Source: Nothophaeocryptopus gaeumannii (lineage: Eukaryota > Ascomycota > Dothideomycetes > Mycosphaerellales > Mycosphaerellaceae). From it: a stretch of DNA of 64,000 nt. How positions within the stretch are numbered: the first letter of the stretch is position 1; each line of letters begins with the position of its first letter. The stretch lies in NCBI GenBank assembly GCA_031771865.1, contig JASISA010000027.1, positions 2,666,001-2,730,000 on the forward strand, given 5' to 3'. This document shows, piece by piece, positions 33,896 through 46,659 of this stretch. Under the pieces are notes generated by a model that saw only the letters and a list, made by a program, of their open reading frames with translations, did not search any database and was not told the DNA's origin. The translations under genes were made by a program, and so were the position numbers.

Positions 33896-34671
33896 TGTCA
33901 ATGCAAAGACCTTGGAGTACAGGTACACCTCACTGTGCAAACAAAACAGGAGGATATTGATCCTTGAGAGAGAAGGGAAAGAGCTCGCGTGCTCATCGCC
34001 GGCGCAACCCATCTGCAGGTCAACTTCCATTTGCCCCGCAGACGGACTGACGTGGGTCTGACCGCACTCGGACCACGAGATCGGTACAAAGTATCTGTGG
34101 TATGATCACAATGCAGAGCCGTGATTCTCGCTAGGAGGAGGTAAGACACCTGCTCAAGGCGCTGCCTGGAGAGAGCGAAGTAGACTGGTTGAATGCACAA
34201 GTCCATAGTCCATCTTGGCAACTAGCCGTTCGGGGTTGAGCCTGGAGGTTAGACTAGTCCGAGAGCGAGTCCCTTCATATTCAGGAACTGCATGCTTGTG
34301 GCTATGTGTTATGTTGCATGCAAGTATGTAGCTGATCAAATGCCGCACTGTTGACAATTGTTGGTGTCGGCTTGTGGTGGCGGATTGGAGCTTAAGTTAA
34401 GTTGGAGCCAATCACGTGCGCGTCGCTGTCGCGAGAAGCGGGCAAGGATGCAGACAAACCAACTCTGTGTCTGTGTAGTAGACTCTCAGCACCTCGACCG
34501 CCTCTCTGTCCACGCTGCCATATCCAGACTGTACCATATCCTGTACTCGCCGCCGTAGCCTGATCGAGGTACTTGGCACAACCAACAGTCGCAGTCTACT
34601 GCGAGTCCGTACAGACAACAATTTGCAACCATCGAGGTCGAGGACCAGGACCAGGACGAGGACGATCAATA
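33896..34671. promoter_or_regulatory. Divergent promoter region PEBP / DNM1
   Basis: A 776-bp region between outward-facing starts. The last 60 bases before DNM1 contain an A/G repeat of the GAGGACCAGGACCAGGACGAGGACG type, probably 5' UTR. No TATA box was found. Confidence 0.4.
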
Positions 34672-37172
34672 ATGGCGGCGCTGGGGGAGGACCTCCTGGG
34701 GGTCGTCAATAAGCTGCAGGATCTGGTTTTCAACACCATCGGGAACGACTCGCTGGATCTCCCGCAAATTGTACGCCTGCGCCCAGACCCAAAGCTCCCC
34801 TTGGCCCTCAGGCCCTCTGCCCTTTGAACCACCAACTGACACGGTATGCGCAGGTCGTAGTCGGATCGCAATCGTCGGGCAAGTCCTCCGTGCTCGAGAA
34901 CATCGTCGGCAGGGACTTTCTCCCCCGCGGGAGCGGCATCGTCACGCGAAGACCGCTGATCCTGCAACTCATCAACATCCCCTCCGACCGAACCGACAAA
35001 CCTGATGACCATGAGGTACATGTCCCGCACACGCCCGCATCAGTGGCGGGCCAGGAGGAATGGGGAGAGTTCAACCACATGCCAGGCCGAAAATTCTACG
35101 ACTTTCAGGAGATCAAGAGGGAGATCGAGAATGAAACCAACCGAATAGCTGGCAACAACAAGGGCATCAACCGACAACCCATCAACCTCAAGGTCTACTC
35201 GCCGCACGTCCTGAGCTTGACTTTGGTTGATCTGCCGGGTCTGACCAAGGTGCCGATTGGAGACCAGCCCACCGACATCGAAAAGCAGACGCGGAACCTC
35301 ATTTCAGAATACATTGCGAAACCCAACAGCATCATTTTGGCCGTCTCGCCTGCGAACATCGACCTTGTCAACTCAGAAGCGCTCAAGCTCGCCCGCCAGG
35401 TAGATCCCACAGGAAAGAGGACGATTGGTGTTTTGACCAAGCTGGACTTGATGGACCATGGCACCAACGCGCTGGACATCTTGTCCGGCAGGGTGTATCC
35501 ACTGAAGCTGGGATTTATTGGCATCGTCAACAGATCACAACAGGACATCCAAGGCAATAAAGCCATGGCAGATGCGCTTCAAGCGGAACGGGAGTTCTTC
35601 CGAATGCACCCAGCCTATCGGAATATCGCTTCACGATGCGGCACTCAATACCTGGCTAAGACGCTCAATTCGATCCTGATGCAACATATCCGCGAGCGAC
35701 TCCCTGACATCAAAGCTCGTCTGAACACGCTGATGGGCCAGACGCAACAAGAATTGGCTTCCTACGGCACCGACACTTTCACCGGGAAAGAGCACCGTGG
35801 ATCACTCATACTGCAGCTCATGACCCGCTTCGCGACATCATTCATTTCTTCAATTGATGGTACTTCTTCCGAGATCAGCACCAAGGAGCTTTGCGGTGGT
35901 GCGCGCATCTACTACGTCTTCAATTCAGTCTTTGGCAATAGCCTAGACTTGATCGACCCGACGCAGAACCTTACCGCTCTCGATATCCGCACAGCGATCC
36001 GTAACTCCACCGGCCCTCGACCGTCGCTCTTCGTTCCCGAACTTGCTTTTGACCTCTTGGTGAAGCCGCAGATTAAGCTACTTGAGATACCAAGTCAGCG
36101 ATGCGTCGAGCTTGTGTACGAGGAGCTTATAAAGATCTGTCACACCTGTTATTCCAACGAGCTTGCACGGTACCCTAGAATGCAGGGCAAGCTGATCGAA
36201 GTTGTCTCTGACTTATTGCGTGAGCGCCTTGGCCCAACATCTTCGTACGTCGAAAGCCTGATCTCAATACAACGAGCTTACATCAATACGAATCACCCGA
36301 ACTTCCTCGGAGCAGCAGCCGCGATGAGCAGTGTGATGCAGGACAAGCACGAGAAGGAAAAGAAGGCTGCGGCCGCAGAAGAAAGGAGAAAGCGAGAAGA
36401 GCGAAGAAAAAGAGAGTTGAACGGCGTCAACGGGACAGATGCGGCGGAGGACGAAGAGGAGGAGACCAAGGTGCTCCCCATGCGGGCCGCTGCGAAGGCG
36501 AAGGAGAGCAGGAGCATGAGTCCAGCTGTCGGCAGGGATGGGCACAGACTCGGACACTCAACGAGCGCACCAAACGGCGCATCCGCAGGAGGGAAAGACT
36601 CATTCCTAAATTACTTCTTTGGAAAAGAAAGCGCACCTGGCCAAGGCGCACTTCCAGGACACAACGCGGCGCTTCCGGGCACAAGGCATGTCAGTCAAAA
36701 CGTCGAGCCCAGCATCAGCGCGAGCTTCCGCAGAGGCGATACGCGGCCTGTTCCTCAACCAGAGCCCATCGCCGCGGATGAGCCTGACTATGGCGAAAAC
36801 GCTTTGGTAGGTCCAATGAGAGGGAAATTTTCGATCGCTTGTGCTGACAATATCTTACAGGACGATCCAACAGGTCCAGCTCTGACAGAACGTGAGTCAC
36901 TCGAGACGGAGCTCATCCGGCGTCTGATCAGCAACTACTTCAACATCGTCCGCGAGACCATCGCCGATCAGGTCCCCAAAGCTGTAATGCATCTCCTCGT
37001 CAACCACTCGAAGGACGTTGTACAGAACAAGTTAGTCTCGGAGCTGTATCGCGAAGCATTGTTCGAAGAGCTTCTATATGAAGACAATGGCGTGAGGGAA
37101 GAGCGCGAGAAATGTGAGAAATTGCTTGCGACATATAAAGAGGCGAGCAAGATTATTGGCGAGGTGTTATGA
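34672..37172 (+). CDS. DNM1: Dynamin-related GTPase DNM1 (mitochondrial and peroxisomal fission)
   Basis: Three exons, 34672-34770, 34854-36806 and 36861-37172, give 787 aa. Exon 1 supplies MAALGEDLLGVVNKLQDL up to DLPQI. The GTPase domain follows: P-loop GSQSSGKSS (from residue 37), switch I PRGSGIVTRRP, DLPG and TKLD. The middle domain and stalk are highly conserved (KELCGGARIYYVFNSVFGNS, STGPRPSLFVPELAFDLLVK). Insert B is about 180 residues, low-complexity, with an RRKREERRKREL tract and SFLNYFFGKES. It ends in a C-terminal GED (TELIRRLISNYFNIVRE). The EEWGEF..PG..FYDF segment in the GTPase domain fits DNM1 better than VPS1. Intron 2 (54 bp) is a multiple of three without a stop, so unspliced mRNA would still read through. 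Confidence 0.94.
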
Positions 37173-40000
37173 GTATCACAGGCCTGCAGGCTAAGTTTGA
37201 TTAGTTTGTACTATTTCCCTCACCCACCTGGCTGCATGGGAAGCGTGGAGGCGGGCGTTTTGAAAGGAAAAGGACGCGGCGAGAACGCCGACAGTGGAGA
37301 TAGAGAGGAGGGCCCGTCTGTCCATCCCCTCGCGATGTATAGATGATACTTTTGGAGGGAAGATGTTGTACACTATACTCACTTAGACAGGAATGAGTAG
37401 CTGAATGGAATACTTCGGCGTTTTATGGTCATTTTGTACCTTTTCTTGGAATTTGTTGGCACTAGAGCTGCGGCGATGAAAGGGAGGACAGGTGTGAGAC
37501 AAGTGCATTGTCGAGGCTTAGTCGGTGCAATAGAGATGCGGATTCCGATCCGAGGACGAGCGCAGCCAGTGTCGACAAATACACAGCGAAACGATCAACC
37601 TCGTCCCTAAGCAGATTCTCCAGATGACCGAGTTGCCTCCGAAACCAACAGAGCATCCTGATGGACCTTGTAGGCGCAGTGAGCTGGGAGTTCATGTGGA
37701 TGGTATGCCAGTTACACGAAGATTGAAGACTTTAGCGTCATCCACAACGTTGGGCTTCTGATCTTTGCAACGATGATGAACTCCATCTCTTGATCAAATG
37801 GGACAGTGTATCGATGTACTTGCGGATTAGTTTTGCGAGTGAACGCTCGTTCTCACAAAGACATCAACCATGGCGTTGGCGTAAGGCGAGCTTCGATTGG
37901 AACTACACTTGAACCATGCGCACTATAAGGCTCGAGATATCGTTTTCAGCGGGGCGAAGAAGCATATCGCCGGAATGGAGCCACCTTTGGTTGAAGCAGA
38001 ACAAATGTGCCTTCGCAAAGAGAGCACCCAAGGTAAGATGAACGAGTGGATGGAGACATTTACACTTCATAGCACTATCCAATGAACGGCTCCAGAATCA
38101 CATGTTGAACTGTACTGATCCTTCCCTTCTTTCCTCTGATGAATCAGCAGCAGTGGAGCCGAACGAGACACCGCGTGTTCGCAGGAATGCTGACAGGCAA
38201 ATGAAAGCATCACTGCCTGCTTATTTCGACCTCATCCTCACAGTTGCGCGTGTACAGCAGACGGTGCCCTTTGTCTTTGGTAAGCTCGCGCATAGAACTA
38301 CAAGAAAGGTCTTCTTGGCACACGGGCTTCGTTGAACTTCACAGTAGCGATGGTTATCATGCCGACAGGAACCTTCCGCAACGCTCGCACTCGACATTGC
38401 TGCGAGCTTCGGCCTTTGCACTCCCACGACATGTCATGGCGCTGAATGTTGCAGTCACGAAGAGGGAAGAGGTGGGTCTGGAAGCGAAACGCGCATGGAA
38501 ACAGGTTCGACTCCTATCATCTCCTCCTCCTGCTCCTCCTAGTACCTTCCTACTCTGGCTCTGGGGCATGATGCGCGATATAGCACACATCCCGTTGATC
38601 TGGCTTCTGTGCAGAGAGACAAAGGGGGGAGGGAAGGTCGCAGGGGCCCGCTTCCTTTGCTTGCGACGCAGCATGTTTTTCGGCACCATATACGTATACG
38701 TATACGTACGACGCACGACTTGCTCATGCGACAGCGGCTGGGGCATCGGCGCACAATATTGCACACATGCCCTCATCCGCTCATGCTTGTGTCGTTCGGC
38801 TATCCGCGGTCCGTTAGATGTCAAGCCCGTTATGGAAAGTGGAAAGCACATGTGTTCTGGGCATCTCACCCTGGGCACCGGGCTTCGATCGCCGAAGCCA
38901 ATCAAATTCTTCCAACACCTGTCGACTTTGTTTTGCTATCTGGGTCATTTGTACATCGCTGGCTCGCTCCACGACTTCAGGGCCAAAATCAACGTGGTTT
39001 TGCTGGAGACGACGTCGACCGACAAGCTCCTCGGAATTGGGACCAAAATGCTTGACCGGGCTTGGCGAGGATTGGTCGAAGACGACACTGCTACTACACA
39101 TCTGCTACTGCTGCTCCCGTGGAGAGTGCGCAAGGGGCTTGCGAACTGGAAGCCCAGCAAGACTTGTGGTTGGTTCACCATCGCCTCGGAATAAACCCAG
39201 CCGTAGCGTTGCATCGACTATCGAGGCGCCATGTGGTCCATTGATATCGCATGTTCCTTCCTGGGACACTTGCCCGGCCGGCCGCGCGGGCTGGAGTTTG
39301 CCTCAAGCAGCCAACAATGCTGGCGGAATCGCGGAATCTTTTCAGTAGTCTTTTGATTGACCGTGCTGCTATGGGAGGTCGAACACTTATCAGCGTCCTA
39401 GGTCTCCTCAAGAGCGAATTGAGAGCTTCGCTTCCAACGCAGCGACGCCCTCTCGCGTTTGGGAGTGAAGGCGACTGAAGCAGCTAATCCATTCGGATGT
39501 CTGGAAGAAAGAGTAAGTAGCGTCATGGGCTTCAGCTCTTATCTACATGGTCCATTGTTCCCGGATGAGGCTTGCCGGATAGCAACATAGCCAACTCTCT
39601 CTCGTATCCTTACTAACCAAAGATAGCAAGCCGCGAGGGACTTGTCCCAAGCGGATCTCGATGTGCTCTTAGCCGCAGGTCTGGTTCATCGAGATCTGCC
39701 AATCTAAATACCTCGTGCGAGTGCACCACAGCCTTCTAAAGACCTCTTCTCTTCTTCGAACGCTTCTCTAGCTTCCTTGCACTCCCCACGTGGTAGTTGG
39801 TCTGCAAGCTCGCCCCCAGATCCGCCTGCGTCACACAGAGCACAACCAAGGGTACGAGCGTACAAGGGTGACGCTGCCAGGTGCCAGATCAGCATAGCCA
39901 AATGGGTACGTCGGATCTCGTCTTCCGTGGTGTATTACATGCTGCACTCTTCTCACGAGAAACACCATGCCTCTCCTTCAGGACTGCCGCAAGCTAACAC
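37173..40000. other. Gene-poor 2.8 kb between DNM1 and the AAAP transporter
   Basis: No gene is supported. The segment 38240-39350 is unusually free of stop codons in several frames on both strands, up to about 316 codons without a domain. It contains a TACGTATACGTATACGTACG alternating tract near 38690-38710. It may include the transporter promoter (39480-40000). Confidence 0.4.
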
Positions 40001-42063
40001 ATGGAAGCTGGAATTGTACCTGCCGCCAATCTCGACGGGGTCGTCGACCCACGGCTGGGCGACGAATCTGAATACATTGGGTAAGGCAAATTCAGCCATT
40101 GACAAACGCATATTCTGACGGTCTTGAACAGGACCCGCCGTGACAGTACTGTGAAGGCAGTTGGCACTGAACCAGATACGCATGGACACAATACCATCTT
40201 CTTAGACAAGAGCATTACTTTCGAAGCGTACAATTTCTGGGCCGGCCGTGCCCGCGAAACCGAGAAAGACTTTACCGCCGAGGGCGCTATCAGCCAGATA
40301 ACCAAGATTCTCGCTGGCAAGAAGGTCAAGGGCGATAAGAACCTCCATGGTGATGAGGGTAGCGGTTCCGAGCCAGAGAAGGCTCCTGTGCAAGGTGTCG
40401 CGCCTGCTGCTTCAAACGGATCTGGCGAGGATAGGTACGGTGTCACAGAGTCTGAGTGGGAGCAAGCTCAGCGAGCAACCCGCACGGCCACGTGGGTTAC
40501 GATCTTTTATTTGATCACCACTGATGTTCGTTTTCAAAGCCTGGAGGTCTCTCCGTTTGATTGGACCACCTGCTAACGTTTGCCCTTAGATTCTGGGTCC
40601 GTATAATGTTCCGTGGGCAATCTCTCAAATGGGGTATGGACCTGGTGTCGCTCTCTACGTCGTCTTCGGGTTGATGGCTTTCTACTCCGGAACTCAGCTG
40701 TACTGGCAGTTTATGGGCTTGGACTCACCACGTTATCCCATGGTAAGATACCATCGCACGCTAGGGCTTTTTCAGGGTCACAAACATGAGCTGACTTCCA
40801 CTTTTCGCTCCGCAGCGTAACTATGGTGACTTGGGATTTCGTGTCTTCGGCAACTGGGCACGCTTGGGAATAAATGTCCTTCAGAGTTGCCAGTTCTTCT
40901 TGAACGTGACCCTGATCATTGAGAGCAGTGGCCAAGGACTTCAGCAGATGGCCGCAGGACGGGACGGCACAGGTGTATTGTGCTTCGTCGTTGCAGAAGT
41001 CATCTTCATGCTTATCGGCTTTATTCTTGGTCAGATCAGAACTCTACAGCGCCTTGGATTCCTCGCCAACCTTGCTGTCTGGCTTAATGTCTTCGTCATT
41101 CTAATGACGATGGGTGTGGTGCCAAGCTTTGGCCCGAACGAGCAGGCGTCAAATGCCACGTACAACACTCCTATCGGACAGCCAGTACGAACTAGCGCAA
41201 ACTGGCCAGAGGGTACCACATTGAAAGACCGTATCAACGGATTGATGAACTGTGTGTTCGCTTATGGAGGTGCAACCCTTTTCAACGAGCTCATGGCTGA
41301 GATGCGACGTCCCATGGACTTCTGGAAGGCCCTCCTCTGCGCCGACATATTTATCTTCTGCGTCTACATCACAATGGGCATGGTTGTCTATTCATACCAA
41401 GGCCAGGTAAGCAGTACTTTGCTTAGAGATCGTTGTTCAATGTTGACACATGCTCGTTAGTACACCTTCAATCCAGCTTATCAAGGCATTCCCAACGCCG
41501 CGTACGCTTGGCAGACAGTTGGAAACGCGATCTCCTTCGTGTCTGGACTCATCGCGGCGCTCTTATATGGCAACATCGGCATCAAAGTGCTGTACGCGTC
41601 GGTATTCCGCGACGTCTTTAAATTCCCCACCCTCGACACAAAATTGGGCAAATGGATCTGGGTGGCCTTCGTGCCAATTTACTGGGCTCTCGCATTCATC
41701 ATTGCTGCATCGATTCCACAAATCTCGCTCCTGACCTCGTTCGTCGGTGCTGCCTTCATCCTGCAGTTCACGTACACGTTCCCGCCGCTTCTCATGATCG
41801 GGTACAACATTCAGAAAGACGCAATGCTTCCAGAGGAACAGTTCGATCCCCTGACTGGTCAGGCCCAGCGCGTCGACTCTGGCATCAAGCGCTACGTGCG
41901 TGGATTCCGCAAGCAGATGTTCCGCAACACTTTCGACTTCTTGTACTTTTTGGGTGCTCTTGCGTCCGCTGGCCTCGGTATTTATGCATCTGGCACGGCG
42001 ATGCACGAATCGTTCCAGGAGACCAAGCTCACTCCGTTCACTTGCAACAGTCCAACTGGATAG
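40001..42063 (+). CDS. Amino-acid transporter of the AAAP family
   Basis: Five exons, 40001-40080, 40132-40525, 40590-40742, 40816-41406 and 41461-42063, give 606 aa. All introns are 51-73 bp with GT..AG ends and matching phases. The N-terminal 150 residues are cytoplasmic and polar (SITFEAYNFWAGRARETEKD). The membrane core starts at the TWVTIFYLITTDILGPYNVP helix, the conserved first AAAP segment. About ten more hydrophobic segments follow (VFGLMAFYSGTQLYWQF, SCQFFLNVTLIIESSGQ, GLMNCVFAYGGATLFNELMA, LLYGNIGIKVLY, FIIAASIPQISLLTSFVGAA). The G..LFNELMAEMR motif is typical of the fungal clade. The family moves neutral amino acids with protons across plasma or vacuolar membrane; the substrate here is not known. 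Confidence 0.9.
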
Positions 42064-43301
42064 GTAGTGAGTGCATGAGCTCGGTCTGCGCGAGAAGGTA
42101 GGAAGTATGGGGATGTGCAACAGGGTGTGATCAAGTATGAGTATGGAAGAACGATATCCGCATTTCAGATGGAATCAACAAGCCGATCGAGCTGTATGAG
42201 AATTCGTGTGCATTCACTTCCAATCTGACGAAGTGAGGGATTGATGCAGCCAAGTAGCCCAATCATTGAACACAAACAAGACTTGTCGTCCGAGAGTCGT
42301 CCACATGAGCTGTTTAGGCAGACCCTGCAAGTGAAAGACTTGTTATTGCACGGGCCAGAATGCCAAGGGCGTGCTGCAGGTGCGGCTGAAGGCTGAAGGC
42401 TGACGAGCCGAAATCCTTCGACATCCTTCGTACCTGCTTCATTTCGCACGCAGCATCGCAGTCCGCAGTCCGCAGTCCGCAGTCCGCAGCGCAGAGCCTG
42501 GACAAGGCCAATCTCTTTATCGGCTTGTTATCATTATTATCATTATCATTATTTTATGCTCTCCTTGAAGGGAGACCCTGAATGATACGTCGAGGGTGTG
42601 GTGCTGGCGATTGAACAGCGTTCAGTGAGCACCAATATGACCACAACATCATAAAGACACCTTCAACTCCATAGCCGTCACCGTGTCATTGGCACTGTCA
42701 CGCCGGGGCGGTTGGCCTGACGCCATGCGCCGACATGGACTGCGGCCTGAATTGATACCCGTGCACAGCATGCAATGAACCAAATCCAACGATTTCCATT
42801 TTCAGGCTGCGGTCCGCTGAAATGCATAGCACTACTAGAAATACAGTGGACGCCGATCCTGCGCAGCATCAACTCTCGAGCATTGCCTATTTCCGTTTCA
42901 CGCCTCAGCCGTAACATTTGCACCACGGCCTAGGCGGGCATGCCATGCTCTGCGCTGGCTGGATACATGTATCTTCATGCTCTGACCCTGTCCGCTCTTT
43001 CACGACTTACTTAGCTGCCAGCGGATTGTGAGGTGTAACTAGGCTTGGACGCTGCTGGACTGTCGCTGGCCCGAGAGTCCTTTCCATCGTTGCTCTTTCT
43101 TTCCTTCACCATCTCTGGTCAGAAGCTACGTGCCACTCTGTGGAATCCGCGCCCCATGTGCCTGCCTACTTGTTTGCTCTGGAGAGAACACCGCCTGGCT
43201 GCTATCTCAAGCTTGCTTCTGGAATCCCCACGACATCCAAGCAGCGATAACACATCCAACAGCATTCGCGCCGCCCAGCGCGAGCCCATCATTAGTCCAT
43301 C
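42064..43301. other. Intergenic upstream of the ABC transporter
   Basis: 1.2 kb, no gene supported. It contains a perfect four-copy GTCCGCA tandem (42461-42488) and a TCATTA-type AT-rich tract (about 42529-42554). The last 300 bases are C/T-rich and are the likely promoter and leader of the ABC gene. Confidence 0.4.
42461..42488. repeat. Perfect heptamer tandem repeat, GTCCGCA x4
   Basis: Four head-to-tail copies read directly from the sequence, followed within 45 bases by an ATTATC/TCATTA microsatellite-like tract. Confidence 0.9.
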
Positions 43302-46210
43302 ATGGCCGCTTATACTCCCAGCATGACCATTCCGAGCATAACATTTCCGGCGAGCCTCTCATCCTATGCCGCGGCAGCAACAAGCTCGATTTTGGCGGAT
43401 CCAAGTGTACAGAATTTCCAATACAAGAACATGTCTTCCAAAGAATTTGACGCGTATGCTTACTCGCTCAATGATACGCAGACCGTTTGCTATAGGCAAG
43501 GAGCTCTTCCCGTGGCATTAGCAGCGAACGATACCTGCAACCTCGGTTTCCACTGTATGTTTATGGAACACTGCATTTCTGCAGGAAACGAGCTGAGCTA
43601 GGATTTCACAGGCCCTAACTCCAACGATAACTATCCTCCACAATACTGCCACCCAACAGAGATTTGCCAGGTCATGCGGATGGGTAGGAAAACCTGCAAC
43701 CCTCAAGGCGCTCTGGAACCGAAGATCTGCGCCGACGGACACTATTGCCCTTCGGGTGGGAAGCAAGAAATTGCTTGTCCTAAAGGCACTTTCTGTCCCA
43801 GCGGCAGCTACGAGCCTTTCAATTGCTCATATGGCGCTCTGTGTCCCAAGCAAAGCGTTCGGCAGATCGAGACCGTGCCTCTCTTTTTGACATTGGCAGT
43901 CGACATTGTACTCTTGGCGATAGTGGCTGTTGGTTTCGGAATTAGCAAGTGGAGGAAGAACCGACCCAAACATTATACAACATTGGACAACGACGGCTTA
44001 GGTGATGACGTGGAACTGCTCAGATCATCGGGGATGACGCAAAGAAAGCATGCTCCAAGTGTAACCGGGAGAGGACACTCACCTAGCATCTCTATCTCAC
44101 AACCCGAAGCCCCTGCGCAAGCAGCCTTTCAGCCGACCGACACACACCTACGAAGAGCTAGTGCCCGAGTCGATCACTACGACGGCTATGCAGACGATGA
44201 TAACATTTCCCTCTACGACGATGATTTGGATGATGACCTTCAAAACAATCCGGATATGCAGCGATTCATTCGATCCATGAGCAAGACGGTCGAGACTTCT
44301 TCTATCGGCCTGAGCTTTGACTTTGAGAATCTTTCTTTCACTACGAAAAAGGGCAAGAAGATTCTTCAGGGCGTGACAGGCACAATGCCGAGAGGTAGCT
44401 GCTGGGGCATCATGGGTGGCAGTGGTGCTGGAAAGTCTACGTTTGTCAACGTTCTGATGGGTAAAACGCACGCCACTGATGGTTCCATCAAGATCAATGG
44501 GTGGCACAAAGACATGAGCAAGTACAAGAAGCTCATCGGATACGTCCCTCAAGACGATATTGTCTTTCCTGAGTTGACAGTCCGAGAGAACATCCTGCAC
44601 TCTGCGCGAGTGCGATTACCAGCACGCTGGAGGGACAAGGCCATCCAGGATCACGTCGATGCCCTCATTGCAGCCTTGCAGTTATCACATGTGCAGCATT
44701 CCCGAGTGGGCGATGCGGCACGACCAGTCGTCTCCGGAGGACAGCGGAAACGTGTGAATATTGGCATGGAGCTTGCTGCGGCACCTATGGCCATCTTTCT
44801 GGACGAGCCAACGAGCGGGTTGGATGCCACATCTGCGGCGAGCATCATGCGTATGTTGAGGGCCATCAGCAGACTGGGCGTGACAACCATTTCGATTATC
44901 CATCAGCCAAGGGAGCAAATCTTCTATGGTTTCGACCAACTGCTTCTTCTGTCCCAGGGACAGTCAGTTTATAGTGGACCCACGGACGACGTTCAAGGCT
45001 ACTTTGAGAACTTAGGCTTCGCCTTCCCGCAGCGATCGAATCCCGCCGATACCATAATCGACATCATCACCGGCGATGGTGCGCAATATACAATGGGAGC
45101 CGGCAAAAGAGAGACAGATGCTGCAGCACTGATTGAAGCATGGAAATCGACGGGACAGTACGGCCTTCGTAGCAAGTACCTTTCCACAACCAGCTACTCG
45201 GACAGCGCTTCCACCACCAGCAAACGCAGCCGCCGTGTCAGCAACCAAAGTATGAACTCTACAGTTGAACAAGAAGAAAACTTACGAAGAACGATGAAAG
45301 CCAGAGGTGCAACATGGCCCGCGCAAGTCTTTTACTGCTGGAAACGTGCCATGACACAGCAAGTGCGCAATGCCTCGTCCTTTTTCTTTGAGATCGGCGT
45401 TGGTGGTCTTGCCGGGGTCGTGATTGGCCTTTCAGCGTTTGCATCCAACGGGCACCTGTTTCAAGGAATTTACCATCCTCCATTTACGCTCCTCAGCAGC
45501 GCAGTGGACTACTCGAGCACACCCCAAATTGGGTTACTAGGGGCCATGGCAATTGGCCTTGCTGCATCTGCGCCCGGATTCTGGACATTCGGCGAGGAGA
45601 AACTGATGTACTGGCGAGAGACAGCATCCGGTCACTCGAGATCAGCCTACTATGTCGGCAAAGTCGCATCCACCTTGCTACGAATTGCCTTGAGCAGCTT
45701 GCACTTCACAGTCTTCTTGGGCGTGTTGGCGACGCCGCTGATCAGCTTTCAGAAAATGTACCTTGCGAATTTGATGTACTTCTGGTGTATCTATGGCCTC
45801 GCCAGCATCGTCAGTATGTTTGTCAAACGCGAGAATGGACCACTGCTTGCTGTTCTGGCATCCCTCATCATTGGCGTGCTGGGTGGCGTGGCTCCTCCGT
45901 TGAGCAAAGTAAAGACCTGGCATATGGAGTGGTTCTGGCGGTTGTCGCCCGGTGTCTGGTTCACCGAGTCATACTTTAGTGAAAACCTTCTTCCGATGGG
46001 ATATTTGTACGAGCTGCCTCTTGCCGCGGAGTCTGTCGGATTCACGCTTGGACAATATGGGTTGGATATTGGGTGAGTTCTTTGCCAAGCATTGACAGTG
46101 CTCGGCGGAGTATTGACATGTGCCACAGAATACTGGTCCTGATCGGCGCCATATACCGGATCGTGGCATATTTTGGACTCATCTTGGTCCATCGCGACAA
46201 GCAGCGGTGA
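43302..46210 (+). CDS. ABCG (white-brown) half transporter with cysteine-rich extracellular domain, ADP1-like
   Basis: Three exons, 43302-43554, 43612-46072 and 46129-46210, give 931 aa. Residues about 80-165 are cysteine-rich with CPSG/CPKG spacing (ADGHYCPSGGKQEIACPKGT), matching the luminal Cys-rich part of fungal ADP1 and plant ABCG24/28 proteins. One membrane helix follows (VPLFLTLAVDIVLLAIVAVG). The nucleotide-binding domain has Walker A GGSGAGKST (near residue 353), signature VSGGQRKR, Walker B AIFLDEPTSG and the H-loop IIHQPRE. An ABC2-type membrane domain with six hydrophobic segments ends in exon 3 (VLIGAIYRIVAYFGLILVHR). It is predicted to export a lipid or small hydrophobic compound from a cell membrane. 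The substrate is unknown, and a half transporter implies dimerisation. Confidence 0.93.
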
Positions 46211-46659
46211 GATACAACTGACATATTGAATCACATTCACGCGCCTTCGCAACCACAACTTCACGTTTTTTATACGCTCAGTATTGACTTGTGTGGCAGA
46301 GTGGCCACGGGCTTGGAGGCGAGAAAACGCGAACGCCGAATGTCGATGCAAGAACAACAGCTGGAATTCGTTCGTCGTCTATCGATGCAAGGGCAGCAGC
46401 TCGATTACAGGGCGCTGGATATCTCACCCCAAAAGAGGAAGGAAGAATGCTGAATGAAGGTCTGCATGTGGAGACTCGTGGGTGAGTATTCGTAGCAAGC
46501 TACCAGAATCTAAGATCGCAACGCATACATTCCCACAGCAAATCCTCAAATAGTAAAGTACACCCAGCCATCTCCGAAGGTCTGAGTATCACTTGAACCG
46601 AAACATGGGTATCGGCACCCGACCTCGCACAAAGCCTTTCAGAGTCGGTCCAGAAACAT
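46211..46659. other. Convergent 3' flanks of ABC transporter and cutinase-like gene
   Basis: No gene is supported. A short duplicated coding-like motif (QEQQLEFVRRLSMQGQQLDY) appears at 46339-46407 but lies after the ABC stop and lacks context. Confidence 0.35.

Noticed and set aside
38495..38520. GGTTCGACTCC, resembling a tRNA T-loop
   Set aside because: No matching anticodon arm, D-arm or acceptor pairing could be found around it, so no tRNA is called.
38244..39194. 316-codon + strand open frame in the DNM1-AAAP gap
   Set aside because: It opens with a GTG, shows odd Cys/Arg/Trp-rich composition, and overlaps several other long frames on both strands. This suggests a stop-poor GC-rich stretch rather than a gene.
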